Source: Bacteroidales bacterium
GTDB taxonomy: Bacteria; Bacteroidota; Bacteroidia; Bacteroidales; NBLH01
Reading direction: 5' to 3'
Assembly (NCBI GenBank): GCA_029933755.1
Contig: JAOZNO010000068.1
Span: 1 to 10,498, forward strand
DNA: 10,498 nucleotides
The translations under genes and the position numbers were made by a program. This document shows, piece by piece, positions 1-6,995 of the stretch (position 1 is its first letter; each line of letters starts with the position of its first letter). The notes under the pieces are model-generated. The model did not search any database and was not told the DNA's origin. It saw only the letters and a program-made list of their open reading frames with translations.

Positions 1-107
1 CATTTTCTTATCAGAGACATAGAAAATGCATAGTTTTCGTGCTAGCACTAATTATTATGGGTAGTCATTAATTGTCGTTAGTAGTCATTAATCAATATTC
101 ATTCTAC
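1..107. other. Non-coding region upstream of hemW
   Basis: No gene can be supported here. Bases 1-8 (CATTTTCT) and 21-28 (AGAAAATG) form a perfect 8-bp inverted repeat with a 12-base loop. It is followed by a short T run at 34-37, so it could be the remains of a weak terminator for a gene left of the window. A perfect 10-bp palindrome GTGCTAGCAC sits at 39-48. Frame 1 is open from base 1 to a TAG at 31-33 (ten residues, HFLIRDIENA) and might be the tail of an upstream gene, but ten codons are not evidence. No good TAnnTTTG promoter box is seen before hemW, so its promoter may lie further left. Confidence 0.4.
61..92. repeat. Three tandem 10-bp units sharing GTCRTTA
   Basis: Bases 61-70 (GTAGTCATTA), 71-80 (ATTGTCGTTA) and 81-90 (GTAGTCATTA) are consecutive 10-mers sharing GTC(A/G)TTA. 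The first and third are identical, and the identity runs two bases further (61-72 equals 81-92). The block ends 16 bases before the hemW ATG. This is read directly from the sequence. The role is unknown: it could be a degenerate intergenic simple repeat or a binding array. Confidence 0.6.
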
Positions 108-1235
108 ATGGCTGGAATATATATTCATATACCTTTTTGTAAGAAAATTTGTTATTATTGCGATTTTTATAAATCTGCCAACTTCCGTTATGTGGATGAC
201 TTTTTTAAGGCTTTAGTTAAGGAAATTTCATTTAAAAGTAATTTTGTTAATGAACAAATTGAGACTATTTATTTTGGTGGTGGTACTCCTTCGAGTGTTT
301 CATTATCGAACATAGAGTTAACACTTAAGAAATTGTATCAACATTTTCCTATTGTTTCAAGTCCTGAAATTACCTTTGAAATTAATCCTGATGATGTTGA
401 TTTGGCTTATTTACGATCCTTAAGAGCAATAGGAATTAATAGATTAAGTATTGGTGTTCAGTCTTTTAATAATTCTATACTTACATTTTTACATCGTAGG
501 CATAATGCAGAACAATCAATAAATGTAATTTCAGATTCGGTAAATGCTGGATTTAAAAATATTTCTATCGATTTAATTTATGGTATTCCTAATCAGAAGC
601 TTAGTGATTTTGAGAATGATTTGAAAATTTTTAAATCATTTAACTTAAGTCACTTATCTGCTTATCATTTATCTATTGAAGAAAAAACTCATTTTGGAAG
701 AATGTTAAAAAAGGGTGTCATCAGTGAAATTAATGATACTGAAAGTTCATTGTTTTATAATAAGCTTATAAAATTTATGAAACTTAATGATTATGTGCAT
801 TACGAAATTTCAAGTTTTGCTTTAGCTTCCAGTTATTCTAAACATAATACAAGCTATTGGCAGAATGTGCCATATATTGGTTTTGGTCCATCAGCTCATT
901 CTTATGATGGTAACTACCGATATTGGAATATTTCTTCTGTTAAGGAATATATTGTCAATATAGAGCTTAATAAGCCGTATTTTGAGTCTGAAAAGCTAGA
1001 CAGAATTGATAAATTTAATGAATATATTATTACAGGACTTCGTACAAAATGGGGATGTGATTTATATTATATTAAAAATTACTTTGATATTTCTTTTTAT
1101 GAGCACTGTATGAAAATACTTAACAATTCTAGGGATCAGGTTTTTATTATTGGAGATGATAGGAAATTCTCTTTATCTGAGGAAGCTCTTTTTAAATCTG
1201 ATTTTTATATTGAAAAGTTCATTTTTGAAAAGTAG
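108..1235 (+). CDS. hemW: HemW, radical SAM heme chaperone
   Basis: This is a 375-residue HemW-type protein. The family binds heme and a [4Fe-4S] cluster and passes heme to respiratory enzymes; it is often mislabelled coproporphyrinogen III oxidase. The start begins MAGIYIHIPFC, the family's usual N-terminus. The radical SAM motif is Cys11-x3-Cys15-x2-Cys18, followed by Asp-Phe (DF). That Phe occupies the place where true HemN oxidases carry a fourth Cys, which favours HemW. The SAM-binding glycine motif GGGTP is at about 57-61, a conserved IGVQSF segment at about 114-119, and a HemN_C-type C-terminal domain from about residue 290. An upstream in-frame TTG at 72 would add 12 residues encoded within the 61-92 repeat, so ATG 108 is preferred. 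The stop is 3 bases before the next ATG, so the two genes are probably co-transcribed. Length is normal. Confidence 0.93.
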   Translation: MAGIYIHIPFCKKICYYCDFYKSANFRYVDDFFKALVKEISFKSNFVNEQIETIYFGGGTPSSVSLSNIELTLKKLYQHFPIVSSPEITFEINPDDVDLAYLRSLRAIGINRLSIGVQSFNNSILTFLHRRHNAEQSINVISDSVNAGFKNISIDLIYGIPNQKLSDFENDLKIFKSFNLSHLSAYHLSIEEKTHFGRMLKKGVISEINDTESSLFYNKLIKFMKLNDYVHYEISSFALASSYSKHNTSYWQNVPYIGFGPSAHSYDGNYRYWNISSVKEYIVNIELNKPYFESEKLDRIDKFNEYIITGLRTKWGCDLYYIKNYFDISFYEHCMKILNNSRDQVFIIGDDRKFSLSEEALFKSDFYIEKFIFEK

Positions 1236-1238
1236 ATT

Positions 1239-1766
1239 ATGCAATTTGGTTTAAGTATTTATGGTGCCTGGTGGTTTAGTTTAATTTATTTAATATTTGC
1301 ATATGGTTTATGGTTTATTTTTCCAAAATTTGTACAAATTCGCTTTACTAAAACGCCTTATATCAATTATATAAGTGAGATTTATAAATATAGTTACATT
1401 CTTCTGTTACTATTAACTATTTTTATACCTTTTCAAATAAATACTTACTTTTTTATAGGGCTTGGTATTTATTTGCTTGGCTTGTTTATATATATTAGTG
1501 CGATTTTTTATTTTAGTATAAATGAAATAGATTTGCCTGTAACAAAGGGAATTTACAAATATTTAAGACACCCTGTTTACTTTGGTTTCATTATTATGTA
1601 CCTTGGTATTACGTTGATTAGCAGTAATATATTACTTTTAATTTTATCTCTAGTTATAGCTTATTGCAGTTATCAAATTGCTTTACTTGAAGAGGAATTA
1701 TGTTCAGATACCTATGGAAAAGATTATATAAATTATAAAAAGACCTCTGGTTTTTTCAAAGCTTAA
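1239..1766 (+). CDS. Integral-membrane methyltransferase-like protein (PEMT/ICMT family)
   Basis: This is a 175-residue membrane protein with hydrophobic segments at about 12-28, 52-67, 70-93 and 113-146. The signature of the phospholipid/isoprenylcysteine methyltransferase superfamily is clear: GIYKYLRHPVY at 104-114, containing the conserved Arg-His-Pro, then after the last membrane helices an acidic EEEL at 151-154 and YGKDYINY at 159-166. In this fold those C-terminal elements bind SAM. The family methylates lipids, prenyl-cysteines or small molecules at the cytoplasmic membrane; bacterial members mostly have unknown substrates and none can be assigned here. It follows hemW by 3 bases, so translation is probably linked. 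I see no partner enzyme nearby that would name the substrate. Fold assignment is strong and catalytic activity is inferred. Confidence 0.82.
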   Translation: MQFGLSIYGAWWFSLIYLIFAYGLWFIFPKFVQIRFTKTPYINYISEIYKYSYILLLLLTIFIPFQINTYFFIGLGIYLLGLFIYISAIFYFSINEIDLPVTKGIYKYLRHPVYFGFIIMYLGITLISSNILLLILSLVIAYCSYQIALLEEELCSDTYGKDYINYKKTSGFFKA

Positions 1767-1776
1767 AAATAAGATA

Positions 1777-1784
1777 TATTTTTG
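1777..1784 (+). promoter_or_regulatory. Possible Bacteroidota -7 box (TATTTTTG) before the GNAT gene
   Basis: TATTTTTG fits the Bacteroidota primary-sigma -7 consensus TAnnTTTG. A 3-of-4 match to the -33 TTTG element (TTTC) lies at 1754-1757, 19 bases upstream. The box ends 35 bases before the ATG at 1820, in the only gap (53 bp) of the first gene block. In such AT-rich DNA chance matches are common. Confidence 0.35.
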
Positions 1785-1819
1785 AACTTTAAATTAGTAA
1801 ATAAACACATTGTTGAAAA

Positions 1820-2269
1820 ATGGATATAAAAGTTGAAGCATTTGGCGATAGTAATAGTAATTACATGAAAACTGCCTTAAATATTCGATTTAAAATTTTT
1901 ACCGAAGAGCTAAATATAGACAAACGCGAAGAATTTGATGGCTTAGATAAGAATTCTACTCATTATTTAATTTTTCATGATATGATCCCTGCCGGTGTAT
2001 GCAGATGGCGTAAGGTTGACGATTATATTTATATTGATCGGTTTGGTATAGAAGAAGAATTTAGAGGAAAAGGATTAGCTGTATTATTGCTAAAATATGT
2101 TGTTGAAGAATTAATTCCTTCAAAAAAAGAAATTTTAATTATTACTCCAAATAGTAACTTTTCTTTTTTGCGCTTAAATGGATTTTTTAATATTCAGGAT
2201 GCATTTAAAATTTCAGGTGTAGAGTATTATAAAATTAAGTACAAAAGAAATAGGAAAAAGTATGTCTAA
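1820..2269 (+). CDS. GNAT family N-acetyltransferase (ElaA/YjcF-like)
   Basis: This is a 149-residue single-domain cytoplasmic acetyltransferase. The acetyl-CoA pyrophosphate-binding motif A is FRGKGLAVLLL at 81-91, following the beta-4 strand YIDRFGIEEEF at 71-81. The N-terminal half has the pattern of the ElaA/YjcF subgroup: R23 and F27, E29/E30 in IRFKIFTEEL, then EEFDGLD at 37-43 and TH at 47-48. The C-terminal part (LRLNGFF, 118-123) matches the usual motif B region. The acceptor substrate cannot be read from the sequence. The last 8 bases overlap the start of the flippase gene, so the two are probably translationally coupled. The C-terminus is lysine/arginine-rich (140-148). Length is typical and nothing appears missing. 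Confidence 0.85.
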   Translation: MDIKVEAFGDSNSNYMKTALNIRFKIFTEELNIDKREEFDGLDKNSTHYLIFHDMIPAGVCRWRKVDDYIYIDRFGIEEEFRGKGLAVLLLKYVVEELIPSKKEILIITPNSNFSFLRLNGFFNIQDAFKISGVEYYKIKYKRNRKKYV

Positions 2270-3764
2270 TCCTATTAAAAGTTTAATTGGACAAACTGCT
2301 ATTTATGGTGTCAGTAGTATTGTTGGAAGGCTTCTTAATTATTTTCTTGTTCCCCTGTACACTCATCTTTTTTTAACTCATGAATACGGCGTAGTTACTG
2401 AACTGTTAACCTATGTAGGTTTTTTTCTAATTTTCTTAACTTATGGAATGGAAACCGGTTTATTCCGATTTTCTCAGAATAAGGATTATACAAAGGAAGA
2501 AATTTATTCAAGCACCTTAACTAGTTTATTTATTACTTCTTTGTCTTTTATTATATTGGTGCTTATTTTCTATGAGAATATTGCTCAATTGCTTGATTAT
2601 GCTAATAATCCTGAATACATTTTTTTATTGGGTATCACTGTAGGTTTAGATGCTTTTTCGGCTATACCTTTTGCAGAATTAAGAATAAGGAATAAAGCCA
2701 AACGTTTTGCTTCTGTTAAGCTTATCAATATTGGACTAAACATTGGACTAAATCTGTTTTTTCTTCTTTTTTGTCCTTTAGTTTTAGGTGAAGATAATAT
2801 TGTCTTTCAATATTTGTATCCTAAATTAGATGTAGGATATATCTTTATTTCCTACTTTATAACGAGTGTTATCACTCTTTTTATTCTTAGTCCTGAAGTT
2901 CTTTCTGTATTTAAAAAATTCACCTTTAATAAACAACTCCTTAGCCGGATGTTTAAATATTCTTTGCCATTAATGGTTGCTGGTTTGGCGGGTATGACAA
3001 GTGAAACTCTTGATCGTATTTTATTAAAATATATGATTGTTGTGCCTGAAGGTATTCAGAATACTGGTGAATATATTATGGGCGAAATTGGTATTTATGG
3101 TGCGAATTTGAAAATTGCGATTTTAATGGTTCTTTTTATTCAGGCTTTTCGTTATGCGGCAGAGCCATTCTTTTTTAATTATTCTAAAAATACTGATTCA
3201 AAAGAATTATATGCGAAAGTCATGAAATATTTTATCATTTTTGGGCTTTTTGTTTTTATTGGAATTACTTTATTTATCGACATTGTAAAATGGATGATTG
3301 ATACTTCTTATCATGAAGGCTTATATATCATTCCTATTTTGTTACTTAGTAAATTATTTTTTGGAATTATATTTAACTTATCTATATGGTATAAACTTAC
3401 TAATTTAACAAAATACGGTGCTATACTTGCCTTTAGTGGTGCTTTTGTTAGTGTTATATTAAATATTATATTAATTCCTAAATATGGCTATTTAGGATCT
3501 GCCTGGGCGTCATTTTTTGCATATTTGCTAATGATGATTCTATCATTTTTGTTGGGAAAAAGGTATTATAAAATAAAATATGATTTGTTAAATATTTTCA
3601 TTTATTTTATAATTGCTCTTTTAATATATTTGCTAAATATAGTTGTAAGAGAACTTATGGAATATTACATTATTATTAATGTATTACTCATTATCAGCTT
3701 TGTTTTAATTGTTATAAAAAAAGAAAAAATTAGTATAAAAAGTTTAAATATTCTAAAATGGTAG
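2262..3764 (+). CDS. Polysaccharide/lipid-linked oligosaccharide flippase (MOP superfamily)
   Basis: This is a 500-residue polytopic inner-membrane protein with about 12-14 hydrophobic segments across its length. The N-terminus (IKSLIGQTAIYGVSSIVGRL, 5-24, then LNYFLVPLYTHLF and EYGVV) is characteristic of the Wzx/PST branch of the MATE-MurJ flippase superfamily. A second half-repeat begins near 225 with a Phe-Lys-Tyr-Ser-Leu-Pro-Leu segment and contains DRILL at 251-255 and AFRYAAEPFFF at 295-305. The family moves undecaprenyl-linked sugars across the cytoplasmic membrane. The cargo here (lipid II, O-antigen or another glycan) is not determinable, and no glycosyltransferase genes sit beside it. 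That argues for a housekeeping role rather than a capsule locus. In Bacteroidota a flippase of this type next to dut is, as I recall, common. It overlaps its neighbours by 8 bp upstream and 7 bp downstream. Confidence 0.87.
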   Translation: MSNPIKSLIGQTAIYGVSSIVGRLLNYFLVPLYTHLFLTHEYGVVTELLTYVGFFLIFLTYGMETGLFRFSQNKDYTKEEIYSSTLTSLFITSLSFIILVLIFYENIAQLLDYANNPEYIFLLGITVGLDAFSAIPFAELRIRNKAKRFASVKLINIGLNIGLNLFFLLFCPLVLGEDNIVFQYLYPKLDVGYIFISYFITSVITLFILSPEVLSVFKKFTFNKQLLSRMFKYSLPLMVAGLAGMTSETLDRILLKYMIVVPEGIQNTGEYIMGEIGIYGANLKIAILMVLFIQAFRYAAEPFFFNYSKNTDSKELYAKVMKYFIIFGLFVFIGITLFIDIVKWMIDTSYHEGLYIIPILLLSKLFFGIIFNLSIWYKLTNLTKYGAILAFSGAFVSVILNIILIPKYGYLGSAWASFFAYLLMMILSFLLGKRYYKIKYDLLNIFIYFIIALLIYLLNIVVRELMEYYIIINVLLIISFVLIVIKKEKISIKSLNILKW

Positions 3765-4195
3765 AAGTTAAAATTGTTAATAAGTCAGGATTTGATGTAC
3801 CTGAGTATCAAACTATTCATTCATCAGGACTTGATTTACGGTCTAATTCTGTGGAATCCATTACTCTTAAGCCTCTGGAACGAGCTTTAATACCTACGGG
3901 TTTGTTTATTGCTATTCCTGCTGGTTATGAGGCACAAATACGCCCACGAAGTGGTTTAGCTTTTAAACATGGCATTACTGTTTTAAATACTCCTGGTACT
4001 ATTGATGCGGATTATAGGGGTGAAATAAAAGTTATTTTGGTTAATTTGTCCAACGAAAATTTTGTTGTTAATTCTGGCGAAAGAATTTGTCAAATGGTAT
4101 TTGCCAAAGTTCAACAGATTGAATGGAATGTTGTTAAAACTTTAGATGAAACGGATAGGGGTGAGGGTGGCTTTGGTCATACAGGCAGTAAATAG
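3758..4195 (+). CDS. dut: dUTP diphosphatase (dUTPase), trimeric
   Basis: This 145-residue enzyme hydrolyses dUTP to dUMP and pyrophosphate, keeping uracil out of DNA and supplying the dTMP precursor. All five motifs of the homotrimeric dUTPase family are present in order: I SSGLDLR at 22-28, II RPRSGLA at 62-68, III GTIDADYRGEI at 80-90 with the catalytic-site Asp, IV SGERICQMVF at 106-115, and V RGEGGFGHTG at 134-143 near the C-terminus (the flexible arm that closes over the substrate). Length is normal and no key residue is missing. The ATG lies inside the flippase stop region (ATGGTAG, 7-bp overlap), indicating translational coupling. The TPR gene follows 31 bases later. Confidence 0.97.
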   Translation: MVEVKIVNKSGFDVPEYQTIHSSGLDLRSNSVESITLKPLERALIPTGLFIAIPAGYEAQIRPRSGLAFKHGITVLNTPGTIDADYRGEIKVILVNLSNENFVVNSGERICQMVFAKVQQIEWNVVKTLDETDRGEGGFGHTGSK

Positions 4196-4226
4196 GAAAT
4201 TGTGGATAGAGGTTTAATTATTATAA

Positions 4227-5918
4227 ATGAGTAGATTATCATATATTATTGTCATTTTTTTCGTTTTTACATCTTTTTTAGCGTCTGATGTTTCAGGGCA
4301 AAAGAAGGCTGGTAAAAATATTGCTAAATTTAAGTTTCTGTATTCAGAAGCTTTAAAATTTAAATATAATGAAAATTATCTTGTTGCTGTTCAGCATTTT
4401 GAGGAGTGTATAAAATTAATGCCGAATAGTTCTGCAAGTGCCTATCAATTATCCATTGTTTATATTAGATTAAATGAATCAGAAAAGGCTTTATACTATA
4501 TCAATTATGCATTAGATTTATATCCAAAAAATGAGTGGTATATTTTACAAAAGGCATCTATAGCTGGTTTTCTTGGAAAACATGAAATATATGAATCAAG
4601 TTATAAAATATTACATGAATACTTTCCGGACAATCCGGTTTACACTTACGAACTGGCAATAATCTACTTTAAAAATAAGAAATATAGAAATTCACTTCGT
4701 TTGTTAGATTTTTTAGAAGAAGAATTAGGTATTATTGAGAGTATTTCCTTTTTAAAAAATAATATTTACCTTGAGCTAAAGGAGTATAAACTAATTGAAA
4801 AAGAATTACTTAACTTGGTTTACATGTTTTCTGATAGTGTTAAGTATATTGATATGTTGGGCGAGTATTATTTGTCATTACAACATTACAATAATAGCTT
4901 AGAAACGTACAACAGTGGATTGACACAATTTCCTAATTCTAAAAAGCTTAATATTAAAATTGCTCAAATTTATGCCTTACTGGGTGATCATATAATTGGT
5001 TATAATTATCTTCTAAAGGGCATTGGTACACCAAATTTGGGCGTAGAGAGACAATTTAATATTGCTAAACTTTTCATTGATGATTCTCAAATTAGTCGAG
5101 ACCAGATAATTGCTATTTACCGGGAATTTATTATAAATTATAAATCGGTTAAACATATAGAAAATAGCTTTATTAATTTTTTATTAGAAGAAAAGGAATT
5201 GAGTCTTGCTGAGACAGAAATAAAAAATATTTTTAAAGATAGTTACGAAAATTTTCAATTGTGGAATTATCTTTTTTCGATATATCTGTCTCAAAATAGG
5301 GTAGAGGAGCTTAATTCTTCTGCACTTGAGGCTGTTAATTACTTTCCAAATCAGCCTATGGTTTACTTTTATAGTGGATATTCTTATTTCCTATTAAAGG
5401 ATTATTTTAATGCTACCTCCAATTTATTAACAGGTATTGATTATGTCTTTGAAAATGATGCATTAGAGCTTGATTTCTATCTGTATTTGGCTGAATCTTT
5501 CCATGCTTTAAGTCAACATAGTAAATCTGATTTGTATTTTGATAAATATTTAAGTATTGATTCTTCAAATGCTTATTTATTAAATAATTATGCATATTAT
5601 TTATCGCAAAGGGAGAAAAAGATTGATAAAGCCTTTAAACTGTCTCGAAAAAGCATTGAAATTGAACCTTTAAACCCTTCATTTTTAGATACATATGCAT
5701 GGATATATTATTTGAAAGAAGATTTTAAAAATGCTTTATTTTATATTGAAAAGGCGTATAAATTCGGAGGTAATACAAATGCTGTAATTTGTGAGCATTA
5801 TGGTTATATACTTCTGAAAAGCGATAGGAGGGAGGAAGCGGTTATTCGATTGAAACAAAGTTTGAAATTGAACAAAAATAATACATCTCTTCAAAAAAAA
5901 TTGGAATCTTTTAATTAG
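4227..5918 (+). CDS. Secreted tetratricopeptide-repeat protein
   Basis: This 563-residue protein has an N-terminal signal peptide (hydrophobic 4-19, probable cleavage near 20-24, before QKKAGK). No lipobox Cys is present, so it is expected to be soluble in the periplasm or peripherally attached to the envelope. Most of the mature protein is helical TPR/TPR-like solenoid. Clear repeats lie at about 35-67 (YNENYLVAVQHFEECIKLMP), 69-101 and 137-165. A stronger C-terminal set lies at about 415-450, 449-482, 484-517 and 518-552, including NNYAYYLS at 453-460 and LDTYAWIYY at 487-495. The middle (170-400) is more diverged. TPR solenoids bind other proteins; the partner is unknown. In many Bacteroidota a TPR protein sits between dut and the DUF4292 lipoprotein gene, as here, hinting at an envelope role. 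It likely shares the dut transcript (31-bp gap). Confidence 0.82.
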   Translation: MSRLSYIIVIFFVFTSFLASDVSGQKKAGKNIAKFKFLYSEALKFKYNENYLVAVQHFEECIKLMPNSSASAYQLSIVYIRLNESEKALYYINYALDLYPKNEWYILQKASIAGFLGKHEIYESSYKILHEYFPDNPVYTYELAIIYFKNKKYRNSLRLLDFLEEELGIIESISFLKNNIYLELKEYKLIEKELLNLVYMFSDSVKYIDMLGEYYLSLQHYNNSLETYNSGLTQFPNSKKLNIKIAQIYALLGDHIIGYNYLLKGIGTPNLGVERQFNIAKLFIDDSQISRDQIIAIYREFIINYKSVKHIENSFINFLLEEKELSLAETEIKNIFKDSYENFQLWNYLFSIYLSQNRVEELNSSALEAVNYFPNQPMVYFYSGYSYFLLKDYFNATSNLLTGIDYVFENDALELDFYLYLAESFHALSQHSKSDLYFDKYLSIDSSNAYLLNNYAYYLSQREKKIDKAFKLSRKSIEIEPLNPSFLDTYAWIYYLKEDFKNALFYIEKAYKFGGNTNAVICEHYGYILLKSDRREEAVIRLKQSLKLNKNNTSLQKKLESFN

Positions 5919-5975
5919 AGTCTATCTATAATGTTAGTTTTTTTGAAATAATTATTTTTTTTACATTTTGTTAAA

Positions 5976-6058
5976 AGTCATCAGTTCTCAGTATTCAGTC
6001 GGCAACTTCCTGTAGTACAGTACCTTTTCAGCCTACTGAGAACTGTGTACACTCTGAT
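5976..6058. repeat. Palindromic element made of ACTGNNN heptads
   Basis: A perfect 12-bp inverted repeat, CAGTTCTCAGTA (5982-5993) and TACTGAGAACTG (6034-6045), encloses 40 bases. Those contain a nested palindrome CTGTAGTACAG at 6010-6020. The left half read on the - strand is a run of 7-bp ACTGNNN units (ACTGAAT, ACTGAGA, ACTGATG). The right half read on the + strand continues ACTGAGA, ACTGTGT. An 8-bp palindrome GTGTACAC follows at 6045-6052. Roughly 44% G+C here contrasts with almost pure A+T flanks. It could form a hairpin in RNA or DNA, acting as a terminator or as an interspersed extragenic repeat. Function is inferred and the structure is seen. Confidence 0.7.
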
Positions 6059-6157
6059 AAATTAATAAGAAACCTTACTTAAATGGATATTCTTAACTTT
6101 ATAGACACGTACTAATTAATCATCCTCTTAATTTCTTTTAAATAGTAGTATATTTTT

Positions 6158-6165
6158 TAAATTTG
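6158..6165 (+). promoter_or_regulatory. Probable Bacteroidota -7 box (TAAATTTG) for the DUF4292 gene
   Basis: TAAATTTG matches the consensus TAnnTTTG exactly. A weak -33 element (TTTT, 3 of 4) lies at 6136-6139, 18 bases upstream. The box ends 26 bases before ATG 6192, giving a short leader. It also overlaps the GTG at 6165, which argues against that codon being the start. Confidence 0.5.
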
Positions 6166-6191
6166 TGATTATTATATTTTATAAAATCAAT

Positions 6192-6995
6192 ATGTCCAAA
6201 TTAAAAGTAGTATTTATCTTTTTAATATTCAGTAGTTTAGTATTTTCCTGCAAAACAAAGCGTAAACTTCAAAAAAATGAAAGTACTCAACTTCTTCAGA
6301 TATATGATAGTATTGTTAATAAATACATTGATTATGAAACTTTATTAATAAAATCTTCTATAAAATATGAAAATGAAAAAAGAAAATTAAATTTAAAAGC
6401 AACTGTTAAGCTTAAAAAAGATAGTTTAATTATTATTTCATTAAGTCCTGGATTAGGTATTGAACTTGCACGTATCAAGTTTACTATGGATAGTATATTT
6501 GTACTTGATCGATTGTCTTCGCAATTAACGAGGGGCGATTATCAATTTATTGAAAAAACCTACAAAATAAATATTACTTATGCAGATATTCAATCTATTT
6601 TAACCAATCAATTGTTTATCTATCCTAGAAATCATAATTCTTTAGAAGATGAATTTGTAAAAGGTTTTCATTTTGGAACGGGCTCTAAAAGGCTTGATAT
6701 ATATAGAAAAACAGATAATTCTGTTGAAAATTTAATTTCACTTGATGAGCAGACTTATTTTGTTAAAAAGTATATTATTAATGATATTCCAAACAAAAGA
6801 AATTTAAGTATTCTGTTTGAAGATACTTATTCAGACGAACTTAAAAGTTTACCAAAAAGGGTATCAATTACTAGTTCTGTTGATGGAAAATTCAATAGAA
6901 TAAAACTGAATTATTCAAAAGTGAGTAAAAATAAAAAATTGAATTTTTCTTTTAAAGTACCCTCTAAATACAAAATTATTGATTTTAAAAAGTGA
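6192..6995 (+). CDS. DUF4292 lipoprotein, LolB-like
   Basis: This is a 267-residue lipoprotein. From ATG 6192 the protein begins with a short basic N-region, a hydrophobic core (6-18) and a lipobox Leu-Val-Phe-Ser-Cys, with Cys20 as the lipidation site. Starting at GTG 6165 would add nine residues and overlap the promoter box. The mature body fits DUF4292: a predicted antiparallel beta domain with KATVKLKKDSLIIISLSPGL (about 70-89) followed by GIELARIKFTMDSIFVLDRL. This pattern is shared with LolA/LolB-type lipoprotein carriers, and the family has been linked to LolB-like function in Bacteroidota (from memory). Residues after Cys20 are basic (KTKRK), not the acidic export signal of surface lipoproteins, so it should face the periplasm. 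It is followed by the EnvC-like gene after 184 bp. Family call firm, LolB role inferred. Confidence 0.85.
   Translation: MSKLKVVFIFLIFSSLVFSCKTKRKLQKNESTQLLQIYDSIVNKYIDYETLLIKSSIKYENEKRKLNLKATVKLKKDSLIIISLSPGLGIELARIKFTMDSIFVLDRLSSQLTRGDYQFIEKTYKINITYADIQSILTNQLFIYPRNHNSLEDEFVKGFHFGTGSKRLDIYRKTDNSVENLISLDEQTYFVKKYIINDIPNKRNLSILFEDTYSDELKSLPKRVSITSSVDGKFNRIKLNYSKVSKNKKLNFSFKVPSKYKIIDFKK

Larger units (their letters stand above)
5919..6191. other. Intergenic region between the TPR and DUF4292 genes
   Basis: This 273-bp gap carries no convincing gene. It holds AT-only stretches around 5938-5970, a relatively GC-rich palindromic heptad element (about 5976-6058), a further featureless AT-rich stretch (6059-6150) and a promoter-like box at 6158-6165. 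No simple poly-T terminator follows the TPR stop codon, so the palindromic element may be the transcript end. Confidence 0.6.

Noticed and set aside
1..33. C-terminal tail of an upstream + strand gene
   Set aside because: Only ten codons are visible before the TAG, and another frame and the - strand are also open at the edge, so no gene can be supported.
108..1235. HemN, oxygen-independent coproporphyrinogen III oxidase
   Set aside because: HemN carries Cx3Cx2CxC, whereas here the fourth Cys position is Phe as in HemW.
5413..5595. 60-codon open frame on the - strand
   Set aside because: It lies entirely inside the TPR coding sequence in antisense, has no recognisable domain or signal, and the TPR frame is well supported by repeat motifs.
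6165..6191. GTG start extending the DUF4292 protein by nine residues
   Set aside because: It would push the lipoprotein signal inward and overlaps the last base of the TAAATTTG box. ATG 6192 gives a standard signal peptide and lipobox.
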